Positions 35,524 to 43,337 of a stretch of DNA of 43,337 bases are shown piece after piece (the stretch's first letter is position 1; each line of letters starts with the position of its first letter). Position numbers and translations under genes: made by a program. The notes beneath the pieces were generated by a model that searched no databases, was not told the origin of the DNA, and was given only the letters and a program-made list of their open reading frames with translations. Source of the stretch: Pseudorhodobacter sp. PARRP1 (GTDB taxonomy: Bacteria > Pseudomonadota > Alphaproteobacteria > Rhodobacterales > Rhodobacteraceae); NCBI GenBank assembly GCA_002256245.1, contig NKIU01000018.1:1-43337 (forward strand), read 5' to 3'.

Positions 35524-35812
35524 GACACCACCACGCCCTGCAATTTCACATTGGCCCAAATATCCCCCGCGGAGCGTCCCCCTGGGCGCAAAGCGTGCCG
35601 CTGCAAAACCAGTGGGGCAGCGCCGCGCAACCGAAGGGGGCAAAACCAGCATCCCCGGTGAAATCCTTAACAAACCCTTAAATCGACCACTCTATGCCAT
35701 TGATTAAAAACAACAAATTTTGGTCCCGAGTTGGGACCGCACCAATGTATGCCAACAATGCAACCCTTTCGCCTGCGCCAAACCCCTGCTACCCCTGCCT
35801 GCGGGGGAACAG
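35524..35812 (+). promoter_or_regulatory. Upstream region of the DMT exporter gene
   Basis: No gene is seen. An A+T-rich stretch (35696-35720) is followed by an inverted repeat GGTCCC-N5-GGGACC (35722-35738) that could be an operator for a regulator of the exporter gene, 75 bases before the start codon. Confidence 0.35.
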
Positions 35813-36700
35813 ATGGCCATTTCAGACAACCTGCGCGGCGCGCTTTACATGAACCTGTCGATGTTCGCCTTCACGGTGAATGACGCGATCATGAAATCGC
35901 TGACCCAGCACCTGCCACTTTACCAAACCATCGCCCTGCGTGGGCTGGTGGCGGTGCTTGGCCTGATCCTGCTCGCCCGTGCCACCGGAGGCTTGCGCCT
36001 GCCCGCCGCCCGCCACGACCGCGCCTTGATCGGTCTGCGCTCGGTGGTGGATGTGGCGGCGACCATCCTGTTTCTGACCGCGCTGAAACACATGCCGCTG
36101 GCGACGCTTTCCGCCGTGATGCAAGTCACCCCCCTCGCCGTCACCCTCGCCGCAGCGCTGTATTACAAAGACCGGATCGGCTGGCGGCGGATGCTGGCGA
36201 TTTTCATCGGGTTTCTGGGCGTGATGCTGATCATCCGTCCGGGGATGGAGGGGTTTACGATCTGGTCGGTGCTGGGTCTGGGTTCCGTTGCCACCGTTGT
36301 CGTCCGCGATCTGTCGGTGCGCCGGCTTAGCAGCAGCGTGCCGTCGCTGGTGGTGGCGCTTGGGGCGGCGTCTTGCGTGCTGGTGATGGGGCTGGTCGGA
36401 TCGGGCATCGAGGGTTGGCAGGCGATCACGCCGTTTCAGATCCTGCAAGTGCTGGGGGCGGGTTGCATGGTGATCGTCGGCTATATCTGCTCGGTCAGCG
36501 CGATGCGGATCGGCGATATCGGCTTTATTGCCCCGTTCCGCTACATGTCGCTGCTTTGGGCGATCATCCTTGGTTGGGTGTTTTTCGCGACCTTCCCCGA
36601 CACCTACGCGCTGATCGGCGCGGCGATTGTGGTGGCGACCGGCATCTACACCTTGCTGCGCGAGCGAAAACTGCGCCAACTGGCCCGCGCCACCGCCTGA
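35813..36700 (+). CDS. DMT-family (EamA) transporter
   Basis: A 295-residue membrane protein with about ten transmembrane helices in two EamA repeats (roughly residues 10-145 and 155-285), as in drug/metabolite exporters of the inner membrane. Typical pieces are NLSMFAFTVNDAIMKSL at the start and the ALMQV-like LSAVMQVTPLAVTLAAALYY near 103-122. Substrate cannot be read from sequence. I prefer the ATG at 35813, which gives a normal first helix; an in-frame start at 35720 would add a polar extension without support. It stands alone, 70 bases before the glycosyltransferase set. Confidence 0.85.
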   Translation: MAISDNLRGALYMNLSMFAFTVNDAIMKSLTQHLPLYQTIALRGLVAVLGLILLARATGGLRLPAARHDRALIGLRSVVDVAATILFLTALKHMPLATLSAVMQVTPLAVTLAAALYYKDRIGWRRMLAIFIGFLGVMLIIRPGMEGFTIWSVLGLGSVATVVVRDLSVRRLSSSVPSLVVALGAASCVLVMGLVGSGIEGWQAITPFQILQVLGAGCMVIVGYICSVSAMRIGDIGFIAPFRYMSLLWAIILGWVFFATFPDTYALIGAAIVVATGIYTLLRERKLRQLARATA

Positions 36701-36770
36701 CAGTTTGCAAGGCCGCAGGCTCTGGCCTATAGACTCGGCCAAACCGCAGGCCTTCAAGGTCAGGAACCCG

Positions 36771-37496
36771 ATGACCCGTATTTCCGTAGTGATCCCCGCC
36801 AAGAATGAGGCCGAAAACATCGTCGGCCTTGTCGAAGGCATTGACCTTGCCTTGGCCGCACTCGCGCCGTTTGAGATCATCGTCGTGGACGATTGTTCGA
36901 CCGATAATTCGGTGGCCGTGTTGCAGGCGCGTGCGCAGACCATGCCGCATCTGCGGATCGTGCGGCATGACCGCTCGGGTGGGCAATCGGCGGCGGTGCA
37001 TTCGGGGGTGAAGGCTGCAACCGCCCCAGTGATCTGCACGCTGGACGGCGACGGGCAAAACCCGCCCGAGGAATTGCCGAAGCTGGTGGCACCCATTCTG
37101 AACGACACCACAGGCCGGATCGGTCTGGTGGCTGGGCAACGCGTGGGGCGGCAGGACACTTGGTCAAAGAAATGGGCGTCGAAATTTGCCAACGGCATTC
37201 GCGGCTGGATGTTGCAGGACGGCACGCGGGACACCGGCTGCGGGCTGAAGGCCTTCCGGCGTGAGGGGTTTCTGGACCTGCCGTATTTCGACCATATGCA
37301 CCGCTATTTGCCCGCTTTGTTCAATCGTGATGGCTGGCAGGTGGCGCATGTTGACGTGTCGCACCGCGCGCGCGGGGCGGGGCGGTCGAACTATTCCAAC
37401 ATCCAGCGGGCTTTGGTGGGGGTGGTTGATCTGTTCGGCGTGGCGTGGCTGTTACGGCGCAAGAAAAAAGCGCGCGTGATCGGTGACAGCAAATGA
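36771..37496 (+). CDS. GT2 polyprenyl-phosphate sugar transferase (DPM1-like)
   Basis: A 241-residue GT2 glycosyltransferase of the dolichyl- or undecaprenyl-phosphate mannose synthase type. It shows SVVIPAKNEAENI at 4-16, the nucleotide-binding VVDDCSTDNS near 41-50 and the metal-binding LDGDGQNPPEELPKL near 90-105. There is no C-terminal membrane domain. Such enzymes load a sugar onto a polyprenyl phosphate carrier, which an ArnT-type transferase then uses in the periplasm; such a gene lies two genes downstream. AGGA precedes the ATG, and the end overlaps the next gene by four bases. The sugar is unknown. Confidence 0.88.
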   Translation: MTRISVVIPAKNEAENIVGLVEGIDLALAALAPFEIIVVDDCSTDNSVAVLQARAQTMPHLRIVRHDRSGGQSAAVHSGVKAATAPVICTLDGDGQNPPEELPKLVAPILNDTTGRIGLVAGQRVGRQDTWSKKWASKFANGIRGWMLQDGTRDTGCGLKAFRREGFLDLPYFDHMHRYLPALFNRDGWQVAHVDVSHRARGAGRSNYSNIQRALVGVVDLFGVAWLLRRKKKARVIGDSK

Positions 37497-37804
37497 TGCA
37501 CGATCTGCTGACGAAACTGGGCGCAAGCTCGGCCTCGGATATCATCTGGCTGACCGTTGGGCTGCTGGGGCAGTTGATGTTCACTGGCCGCTTTATCGTG
37601 CAATGGATTGCGTCCGAGCGGGCGGGCAAATCTGTGATGCCCGTGGCGTTCTGGTATTTCTCGATCATCGGCGGGCTGATTGTGCTGGCGTATGGCATCC
37701 ACAAGCTGGATCTGGTGATCATCCTTGGCCAGTTGCCGGGGGTGGTGGTGTATAGCCGCAACCTTTGGCTGATCCACAAGGGCCGCGATGGTCAGCCCGA
37801 GTAA
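37493..37804 (+). CDS. LAB_N domain membrane protein (lipid A synthesis N-terminal domain)
   Basis: A 103-residue protein with three membrane helices and the LAB_N pattern: LGLLGQLMFTGRFIVQW-like start (here VGLLGQLMFTGRFIVQWIAS) and PVAFWYFSIIGGL, ending with the GQLPGVVVYSRNLWLI helix. The domain is found at the N-terminus of some lipid-A-disaccharide synthases and as a stand-alone protein next to lipid and glycosyltransferase genes. Function is not established; its overlap with both neighbours suggests a partner in the same lipid-linked sugar pathway. Confidence 0.85.
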   Translation: MMHDLLTKLGASSASDIIWLTVGLLGQLMFTGRFIVQWIASERAGKSVMPVAFWYFSIIGGLIVLAYGIHKLDLVIILGQLPGVVVYSRNLWLIHKGRDGQPE

Positions 37805-39200
37805 AATCGAATGGTTCCGCCCAGCGGCTTTGATCGTCGGGGTGATCACGCTGCTGCGCTGGCTGCTGCTGGGGTTTGACCGCACCGACCTTTACGTGGA
37901 CGAGTCGCAATACTGGCTTTGGGGTCAGCATTTCGCCTTTGGATACTACTCGAAGCCGCCGCTGATCGGCTGGCTGATCGGGGCTGTCACGACGCTGGCG
38001 GGCAGCGACAGCACCTTCTGGGTGCGGATGCCGGGGGCGTTTTTGCATGGCGCGACGGCGCTGATCCTTGGCGCGTGGGCGGCACGGCTTTACGGTGCGC
38101 GCGCGGCGATATTGACCGCCGCCGCCTATGCCACAGCACCCTTTGCAGCACTTGGCAGTTTGCTGATTTCCACCGATACCGTGATGGCGCCGTTCTTTGC
38201 GGCAGCACTTTACGCGCATCACCGCCTGGCCGAGACCCGCGCCGCGCGTTACGCGCTCTATGCGGGGGCGGCGATTGGCGCGGCGTTCATGGCGAAATAT
38301 GCCGCGATCTATTTCCTGATCGGGGTGGCGCTTGCCGCCATCAGACCCGAAGGCCGGATCGGTTGGAAGAACGCCGCGCTGCTGCTGCTGGCCTTTGGCG
38401 TGGTGATTTCGGGCAACCTGATCTGGAACGTCGCACATCAGTTTACCACGCTGTCGCACACCGTTGATAACGTCGGCTGGGTGCGGCAGGACAACCCGCT
38501 CGCTGCGCTAAATTTCGCCGGTGCGGCGGAGTTTATCGTCAGCCAATGCGCCGTCACCGGCCCGGTGATCTTTGCCGCGCTGATGCTGGCGATCCGCAAA
38601 CTTCCCGTTCAAGCCGCTTTCGTGATCCCGCCGCTGCTGGTGGTGACGGTGCAGGCTTTGCTGGGCACGGCGCAGGCGAATTGGGCGGTGGCGGCGTATT
38701 TTGCGGGCATTCCGCTGGCGATGGGCCTGCTGCAAGACCGCCCGCGCTGGCTGACCGCATCCTTTGCGATCAACGCGGTGTTCTGCATTGCGCTGCCGCT
38801 GCTAACCATTTTCACCGGCCTGCACTGGCAGGGCGCGCCGCTGATCGAGCGGCAGTTGGGCCGTGCCGCGATGAGCCGTCAGATCATCGCCATCGCCCAT
38901 GCGCAGGGCAATCCGCCGATCCTCGCTGACAACCGCTCGGTCTTGGCCGATCTGTTCTACACCGGGCAGGCCGAGGGGCTGCGCTATTACGCGCCGCGCC
39001 CGCAGGGTCGGCCTGACAACCACTATGAGCAAAGCTATCCCCTGCCCAAAGGGCTGACCGGGCCGCTGCTGTGGATCACCAAAACCGCCCCCGCCTGCGC
39101 CACGGCGAGCTTTCCGCTGGACCCAACCGGCGGGGCCTATCGCAAATCCGGGCTGGCGGCTTACCTTGTGCCTGCGGAATGTGCCGATGCCCAGCAATAG
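37788..39200 (+). CDS. ArnT-like (GT39/GT83) lipid glycosyltransferase
   Basis: A 470-residue polytopic protein with an N-terminal helix, the acidic catalytic loop YVDESQYWLWGQHF (DE near 39) followed by GYYSKPPLIGW, about eleven more helices and a periplasmic C-terminal domain from about 370. This is the layout of ArnT and related enzymes that move a sugar from a polyprenyl phosphate to lipid A or proteins in the periplasm. The family also includes O-mannosyltransferases. With the GT2 enzyme, the LAB_N protein and a PAP2 phosphatase in one overlapping set, lipid A decoration is the best guess. It overlaps both neighbours. Confidence 0.85.
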   Translation: MVSPSKIEWFRPAALIVGVITLLRWLLLGFDRTDLYVDESQYWLWGQHFAFGYYSKPPLIGWLIGAVTTLAGSDSTFWVRMPGAFLHGATALILGAWAARLYGARAAILTAAAYATAPFAALGSLLISTDTVMAPFFAAALYAHHRLAETRAARYALYAGAAIGAAFMAKYAAIYFLIGVALAAIRPEGRIGWKNAALLLLAFGVVISGNLIWNVAHQFTTLSHTVDNVGWVRQDNPLAALNFAGAAEFIVSQCAVTGPVIFAALMLAIRKLPVQAAFVIPPLLVVTVQALLGTAQANWAVAAYFAGIPLAMGLLQDRPRWLTASFAINAVFCIALPLLTIFTGLHWQGAPLIERQLGRAAMSRQIIAIAHAQGNPPILADNRSVLADLFYTGQAEGLRYYAPRPQGRPDNHYEQSYPLPKGLTGPLLWITKTAPACATASFPLDPTGGAYRKSGLAAYLVPAECADAQQ

Positions 39201-39867
39201 AACCATCGCCCTTTTGATCGGCCTGATTGGCCTGACGCTGCTGATCTTTGGCCTGTGGCCGAGGATTGATCTGGCGGTGTCGGGCTACTTCCACGATGCC
39301 ACCGGCTTTCCGATCCGGCAGAACGCGGTGGTCGAGTTCATCCGCAACCAGATCTGGAATGGCACGCTGGTGATGACCTTTGTCGCGGCGGTTCTGCTTG
39401 CGATGTCTTATTGGCGCAAAACCGATGGCTGGTTCTGGGGCTATATTCTGGCGGTGTTCGTGGCAGGGCCGGGGCTGGTGGTGAACCAGGGCTTCAAAGC
39501 CTTCTGGGGCCGGGCGCGCCCGACGCAAGTCACCGAGTTTGGCGGCGAGGCGCATTTCAGCGCCGCGTGGCAGATCAGCGACCAATGCACCAAGAACTGC
39601 TCGTTCGTCTCGGGTGAGGGCGCGGGCACCACGGCGCTGACCATCGCGCTGCTGTTGATCCTGTATCGGTTTCGGCACCGGCTTGCGCCGTGGCTTTATC
39701 GGGCGGGGCAGGGGCTGGCGCTGCTGATGCTGGCCTTTGTGGCATGGCAGCGCGTGGCGGCGGGTGGGCATTTCACCTCGGACGTGCTGCTGTCGATCCT
39801 GATGGTCAGCCTGATCGCTGCCGTGCTGGCGCGGCTGATGCTGCCCCGCGCCACCGCCAGCCGCTAA
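39187..39867 (+). CDS. PAP2-family lipid phosphatase
   Basis: A 226-residue membrane phosphatase with six helices. The PAP2 motifs are K104-x6-R111-P112 (KAFWGRARP), SGEG at 142-145 in the place of the usual PSGH, and R189-x5-H195-x3-D199 (QRVAAGGHFTSD). The histidine of the second motif is thus a glutamate, a variant whose effect I cannot judge. Family members dephosphorylate lipid A, phosphatidylglycerol phosphate or undecaprenyl pyrophosphate. The ATG at 39187 overlaps the ArnT-like gene by 14 bases; GTG at 39181 is an alternative. Confidence 0.87.
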   Translation: MPSNRTIALLIGLIGLTLLIFGLWPRIDLAVSGYFHDATGFPIRQNAVVEFIRNQIWNGTLVMTFVAAVLLAMSYWRKTDGWFWGYILAVFVAGPGLVVNQGFKAFWGRARPTQVTEFGGEAHFSAAWQISDQCTKNCSFVSGEGAGTTALTIALLLILYRFRHRLAPWLYRAGQGLALLMLAFVAWQRVAAGGHFTSDVLLSILMVSLIAAVLARLMLPRATASR

Positions 39868-39878
39868 GCCTGCGGCTG

Positions 39879-39907
39879 TTGACATCCCAACCGACTCTGT
39901 CTATCAG
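39879..39907 (+). promoter_or_regulatory. Candidate sigma-70 promoter upstream of the str operon
   Basis: TTGACA (39879-39884) and TATCAG (39902-39907) are exactly 17 bases apart, 12 bases after the phosphatase stop. Transcription would start near 39914. It would give rpsL a leader of about 225 bases, or a small RNA of about 135 bases if the hairpin at 40006 terminates. Confidence 0.5.
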
Positions 39908-40005
39908 CCGCGCTATCCAAGGCTCCCTCTCTCTATGGGGCCTGAAGATTCTATAGCTTGATGTGGTCATGATCCGGGCCTTGCGCCTCGATCCTCTGGA
40001 ATTCC

Positions 40006-40049
40006 ACCGCAACGCCCCTTCCGGGTGTCGTTTGCGGTTTTATCTTTTT
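40006..40049 (+). terminator. Terminator-like hairpin in the rpsL leader
   Basis: ACCGCAA (from 40006) pairs with TTGCGGT (ending 40038), and inner bases CGCCCC and GGGTGTCG extend the stem with small bulges. T-rich TTTATCTTTTT follows (40038-40049). It can end transcripts of the upstream operon or attenuate the str operon. Confidence 0.5.
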
Positions 40050-40140
40050 GTGATCTGCACAGAAAGACGTCGAGAAGCAGTGTCCCAGCGTTGGGGCGAG
40101 TATTGACAGTCCCTAGCATGGGGCAACACGAGGTAGCTGA

Positions 40141-40512
40141 ATGCCGACTATTCAACAGCTTATCCGCAAACCGCGGGAGCCGAACGTCCGCAAGTCCAAG
40201 TCGCAGCACTTGGAATCTTGCCCGCAAAAGCGTGGGGTTTGCACCCGCGTTTACACCACCACTCCGAAAAAGCCGAACTCGGCTATGCGGAAAGTCGCCA
40301 AAGTGCGTCTGACCAACTCGTTCGAAGTGATCTGCTATATCCCCGGTGAAAAGCACAACCTTCAGGAACACTCTGTGGTTCTGATCCGCGGCGGCCGTAT
40401 CAAAGATTTGCCCGGCGTGCGTTACCACATCCTTCGCGGTGTTCTCGATACGCAGGGCGTCAAAGAGCGTCGCCAGCGTCGTTCGAAATACGGCGCTAAG
40501 CGTCCGAAGTGA
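40141..40512 (+). CDS. rpsL: 30S ribosomal protein S12
   Basis: S12 shapes the decoding site. The 123 residues are standard, starting [11 protein letters not shown]. The two streptomycin-related lysines are of the wild type ([12 protein letters not shown] and [13 protein letters not shown]), so no resistance change is seen. AGG at 40131-40133 serves as a modest ribosome site. First gene of the str operon; a second TTGACA lies 33 bases before the start but has no -10 partner. Confidence 0.97.
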   Translation: MPTIQQLIRKPREPNVRKSKSQHLESCPQKRGVCTRVYTTTPKKPNSAMRKVAKVRLTNSFEVICYIPGEKHNLQEHSVVLIRGGRIKDLPGVRYHILRGVLDTQGVKERRQRRSKYGAKRPK

Positions 40513-40523
40513 GGAGATAGAAT

Positions 40524-40994
40524 ATGTCACGTCGTCACGCCGCTGAAAAACGCGAGATTCTGCCCGATGCCAAGTATGGCGACCGGGTTCTGACCAAATT
40601 CATGAACAACCTGATGCTCGACGGCAAAAAGTCCGTCGCGGAATCGATTGTTTACGGCGCACTGGATCGGGTTCAGACCCGTCTGAAGCGTCAGCCGATC
40701 GAGTGCTTCCACGAAGCGCTGGAAAATGTGAAACCCTCCGTCGAAGTGCGTTCGCGCCGCGTCGGTGGTGCAACCTATCAGGTTCCGGTCGATGTGCGCA
40801 CCGAGCGCCGCGAAGCTCTGGCGATCCGTTGGTTGATCATCGCTGCGCGCAAGCGCAACGAAAACACCATGGAAGAGCGTCTGGCTGCCGAATTGTCGGA
40901 TGCCGTGAACAACCGTGGTACGGCTGTGAAAAAGCGCGAAGATACCCACAAGATGGCGGATGCGAACAAAGCATTCAGCCACTACCGCTGGTAA
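40524..40994 (+). CDS. rpsG: 30S ribosomal protein S7
   Basis: S7 nucleates assembly of the 30S head and in enterobacteria represses the str operon. The 156-residue protein starts [19 protein letters not shown] and contains the family block [20 protein letters not shown] near 73-92. It follows rpsL by 11 bases behind GAGGAG and precedes fusA by nine. Confidence 0.97.
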   Translation: MSRRHAAEKREILPDAKYGDRVLTKFMNNLMLDGKKSVAESIVYGALDRVQTRLKRQPIECFHEALENVKPSVEVRSRRVGGATYQVPVDVRTERREALAIRWLIIAARKRNENTMEERLAAELSDAVNNRGTAVKKREDTHKMADANKAFSHYRW

Positions 40995-41003
40995 GGGGTT
41001 ATC

Positions 41004-43127
41004 ATGGCACGCGAATATCCGCTGGAACGCTATCGTAACTTCGGCATCATTGCACACATTGATGCCGGCAAGACCACCACGACCGAGCGTATCCTGTATT
41101 ACACAGGCAAATCGCACAAAATCGGTGAAGTCCATGATGGCGCAGCCACGATGGACTGGATGGAGCAAGAGCAAGAGCGTGGCATCACGATCACTTCGGC
41201 TGCCACCACCACGTTCTGGGAACGCACCGTTGATCCGGGTCTTGAGCACGCACGTGCCGACAAGTTCCGTTTCAACATCATCGACACCCCCGGACACGTT
41301 GACTTCACCATTGAAGTTGAGCGTTCGTTGGCTGTTCTTGATGGCGCTGTCGTTCTGCTGGACGGCAACGCAGGCGTCGAGCCGCAGACCGAAACCGTTT
41401 GGCGTCAGGCCGACCGGTATAAAGTTCCGCGCATCGTTTTCGTCAACAAGATGGACAAAACCGGCGCTGACTTCTTCAACTGTGTCAAGATGATCAAAGA
41501 CCGCACCGGCGCGAATGCGATGCCGATCGTTCTTCCGATCGGCGCTGAAGACAAGCTGGAAGGCATCATCGACCTCGTGACGATGGAAGAATGGGTTTAT
41601 CAGGGTGAAGACCTTGGTGCATCCTGGGTCCGTCAACCGATCCGCGCTGATCTGAAAGCTTCGGCTGACGAATGGCGTCTGAACCTGATCGAAAACGCTG
41701 TCGGTCAGGACGATGCGGCGATGGAAGCCTATCTTGAAGGCAACGAGCCGGATGCAGACACTCTGCGCGCGCTGATCCGCAAGGGCACGCTGGCGATTGA
41801 CTTCATCCCGGTGATGGCTGGTTCTGCGTTCAAAAACAAAGGCGTACAGCCGCTGTTGAACGCCGTGATCGACTATCTGCCGAATCCGCTCGACGTGCCG
41901 CCCTACATGGGCTTCAAACCCGGCGATGAGACGGAAACCCGCAACATCGCACGTTCGGCGTCCGACGAGCAGCCGTTCTCGGCACTGGCGTTCAAGATCA
42001 TGAACGACCCCTTCGTGGGCTCGCTCACCTTTACCCGCATCTACTCGGGCACCCTCGCAAAGGGTGACGCGATGCTGAATGCGACCAAAGAGCGTAAAGA
42101 GCGCGTTGGCCGTATGATGATGATGCACGCCATCGACCGTGAAGAAATCTCGGAAGCGTTCGCAGGCGACATCATCGCTTTGGGCGGCTTGAAAGAGACG
42201 ACCACCGGCGACACGCTTTGCGATCCGGCAGCACCCGTTGTTCTTGAAACCATGACCTTCCCGGTCCCGGTGATCGAGATCGCGGTCGAGCCGAAAACCA
42301 AAGCCGACCAGGAAAAGATGGGCATCGCTTTGGCCCGTCTGGCTGCTGAAGACCCGTCGTTCCGGGTGGAAACTGACCTCGAGTCGGGTCAGACCATCAT
42401 GAAGGGCATGGGCGAACTTCACCTCGACATCCTCGTGGACCGTATGCGCCGCGAATTCAAAGTCGAGGCGAACATCGGCGCGCCGCAGGTGGCTTACCGC
42501 GAGACCATCTCGCGCGAGCATGAGATCGACTACACGCACAAGAAACAGACCGGTGGTACCGGCCAGTTCGCGCGCGTGAAACTGGTGATCTCGCCGACGG
42601 AACCGGGCGAAGGCTATTCGTTCGAAGCCAAGGTTGTGGGTGGTTCGGTGCCGAAGGAATATATCCCCGGCGTTGAAAAAGGCATCAAGTCGGTGATGGA
42701 CAGCGGTCCGCTCGCAGGCTTCCCGGTGATCGACTTCAAAGTGTCGCTGATCGACGGGGCTTACCATGACGTGGACAGTAGCGTTCTTGCGTTCGAAATC
42801 GCGGCACGCGCAGCGATGCGTGAAGGTCTGAAGAAAGCCGGCGCTAAGCTGCTGGAACCGATCATGAAAGTCGAAGTCGTCACCCCGGAAGAATACACCG
42901 GCGGCGTCATCGGCGACTTGACCTCGCGTCGGGGCATGATCAACGGCCAGGACAGCCGCGGCAACGCGAACGTCATCGCCGCTATGGTGCCGCTTGCGAA
43001 CATGTTCGGCTACATCAACACGCTGCGTTCGATGACCTCGGGTCGGGCAACCTTCGCGATGTCCTTCGACCACTACGATGCCGTTCCGCAGAACATCTCG
43101 GACGAGATCCAGAAGAAATACGCATAA
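41004..43127 (+). CDS. fusA: Elongation factor G
   Basis: EF-G is the GTPase that drives ribosomal translocation. The 707-residue protein shows all GTP-binding motifs: AHIDAGKTT (17-25), RGITI (switch), DTPGH (near 94) and [10 protein letters not shown] (near 150). Domains II to V follow, with [11 protein letters not shown] in domain IV. Length and start are standard, with AAGGGG before the ATG. It is followed by two short palindromes and tuf. Confidence 0.98.
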   Translation: MAREYPLERYRNFGIIAHIDAGKTTTTERILYYTGKSHKIGEVHDGAATMDWMEQEQERGITITSAATTTFWERTVDPGLEHARADKFRFNIIDTPGHVDFTIEVERSLAVLDGAVVLLDGNAGVEPQTETVWRQADRYKVPRIVFVNKMDKTGADFFNCVKMIKDRTGANAMPIVLPIGAEDKLEGIIDLVTMEEWVYQGEDLGASWVRQPIRADLKASADEWRLNLIENAVGQDDAAMEAYLEGNEPDADTLRALIRKGTLAIDFIPVMAGSAFKNKGVQPLLNAVIDYLPNPLDVPPYMGFKPGDETETRNIARSASDEQPFSALAFKIMNDPFVGSLTFTRIYSGTLAKGDAMLNATKERKERVGRMMMMHAIDREEISEAFAGDIIALGGLKETTTGDTLCDPAAPVVLETMTFPVPVIEIAVEPKTKADQEKMGIALARLAAEDPSFRVETDLESGQTIMKGMGELHLDILVDRMRREFKVEANIGAPQVAYRETISREHEIDYTHKKQTGGTGQFARVKLVISPTEPGEGYSFEAKVVGGSVPKEYIPGVEKGIKSVMDSGPLAGFPVIDFKVSLIDGAYHDVDSSVLAFEIAARAAMREGLKKAGAKLLEPIMKVEVVTPEEYTGGVIGDLTSRRGMINGQDSRGNANVIAAMVPLANMFGYINTLRSMTSGRATFAMSFDHYDAVPQNISDEIQKKYA

Positions 43128-43134
43128 CCGGTGC

Positions 43135-43185
43135 GGCGGGCTTTTGGCCCGCCCTACCACTCGTAGGGTGGGGTTTTGCCCCACC
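43135..43185. repeat. Two REP-like palindromes between fusA and tuf
   Basis: GGCGGGC-N5-GCCCGCC (43135-43141, 43147-43153) and GGTGGGG-N5-CCCCACC (43167-43173, 43179-43185) face each other; the second is preceded by CGTAGGGTG and the first is followed by CTACCA, its complement-like counterpart. They look like a pair of mirror-oriented small repeats. The first could also attenuate transcription into tuf. Confidence 0.65.
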
Positions 43186-43211
43186 GCATCCGATCTAATC
43201 AGGAGGCCATC

Positions 43212-43337
43212 ATGGCAAAGGCAAAGTTTGAACGGAACAAACCGCACGTCAACATCGGCACGATTGGCCACGTTGACCACGGCAAAACCACTTTGACGGC
43301 AGCGATCACCAAATACTTTGGTGAATTCCGCGCCTAC
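43212..43337 (+). CDS. tuf: Elongation factor Tu, 5' part only
   Basis: The first 42 codons of EF-Tu, which brings aminoacyl-tRNA to the ribosome. The start [18 protein letters not shown] and the GTP-binding loop [11 protein letters not shown] are unmistakable. The gene runs off the right edge. AGGAGG lies eight or so bases before the ATG. Fourth gene of the str operon in its usual order. Confidence 0.97.
   Translation, partial: MAKAKFERNKPHVNIGTIGHVDHGKTTLTAAITKYFGEFRAY

Noticed and set aside
35720-35812. Upstream in-frame extension of the DMT exporter
   Set aside because: It adds a polar, cysteine-containing segment across an inverted repeat that looks like an operator.
35822-37234. 470-codon minus-strand frame opposite the DMT exporter and GT2 genes
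   Set aside because: Both plus-strand proteins carry clear family signatures; the minus translation has none.
40103-40131. TTGACA just before rpsL as a promoter
   Set aside because: No -10-like hexamer lies 16 to 18 bases downstream.
40527-43280. 917-codon minus-strand frame opposite rpsG, fusA and tuf
   Set aside because: Shadow of highly expressed genes whose plus-strand products are certain.
1-43337. CRISPR array or prophage structural genes
   Set aside because: No regularly spaced repeats and no phage head, tail or lysis signatures were seen.

Overview
The window looks like a chromosome segment of a GC-rich alphaproteobacterium, most likely Rhodobacteraceae. This is judged from the ribosomal and RNA polymerase protein sequences, the tRNA-Trp/msr/secE/nusG/rif neighbourhood and the codon use. 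No database search was possible, so family assignments rest on recognised motifs.

Region 1 (1 to about 0.58 kb) holds two decayed transposase ends. Region 2 (0.58 to 3.75 kb) carries an RTX-type secreted beta-helix protein and a LuxR-type response regulator, followed by a strong hairpin. Region 3 (4.0 to 20.2 kb) is one tightly packed, same-strand operon for an alginate-like polymannuronate. Its order is algD, alg8, alg44, algA, algG-like, algI, algJ, a short Sel1-repeat protein, algX, algF, a 922-residue Sel1-repeat protein and algL-like. The genes for precursor oxidation, polymerisation and O-acetylation keep their catalytic motifs. The PilZ part of Alg44, the isomerase half of AlgA, the AlgG-like protein and the AlgL-like protein have each lost signature residues, and no AlgE porin gene is present. 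My inference is a divergent, acetylated polymannuronate system rather than a copy of the Pseudomonas one.

Region 4 (20.2 to 20.7 kb) contains the 3' part of a tRNA-Trp gene, broken at the anticodon loop. It looks like the right attachment site of an integrated element, so regions 1 to 3 may be a genomic island or its remains. Region 5 (20.7 to 34 kb) is core: msrB-msrA, secE-nusG, rplK-rplA-rplJ-rplL and rpoB-rpoC with a clear terminator.

Region 6 (34 to 39.9 kb) separates the rif and str clusters. It has a lone SUKH-family protein on the minus strand, three very small membrane-protein genes, a DMT-family exporter, and an overlapping four-gene set (GT2 glycosyltransferase, LAB_N protein, ArnT-like transferase, PAP2 phosphatase) that probably modifies lipid A or another envelope lipid. 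Region 7 (39.9 to 43.3 kb) is the str operon: rpsL, rpsG, fusA and the start of tuf, preceded by a promoter and a terminator-like hairpin that could mark a leader or a small RNA.
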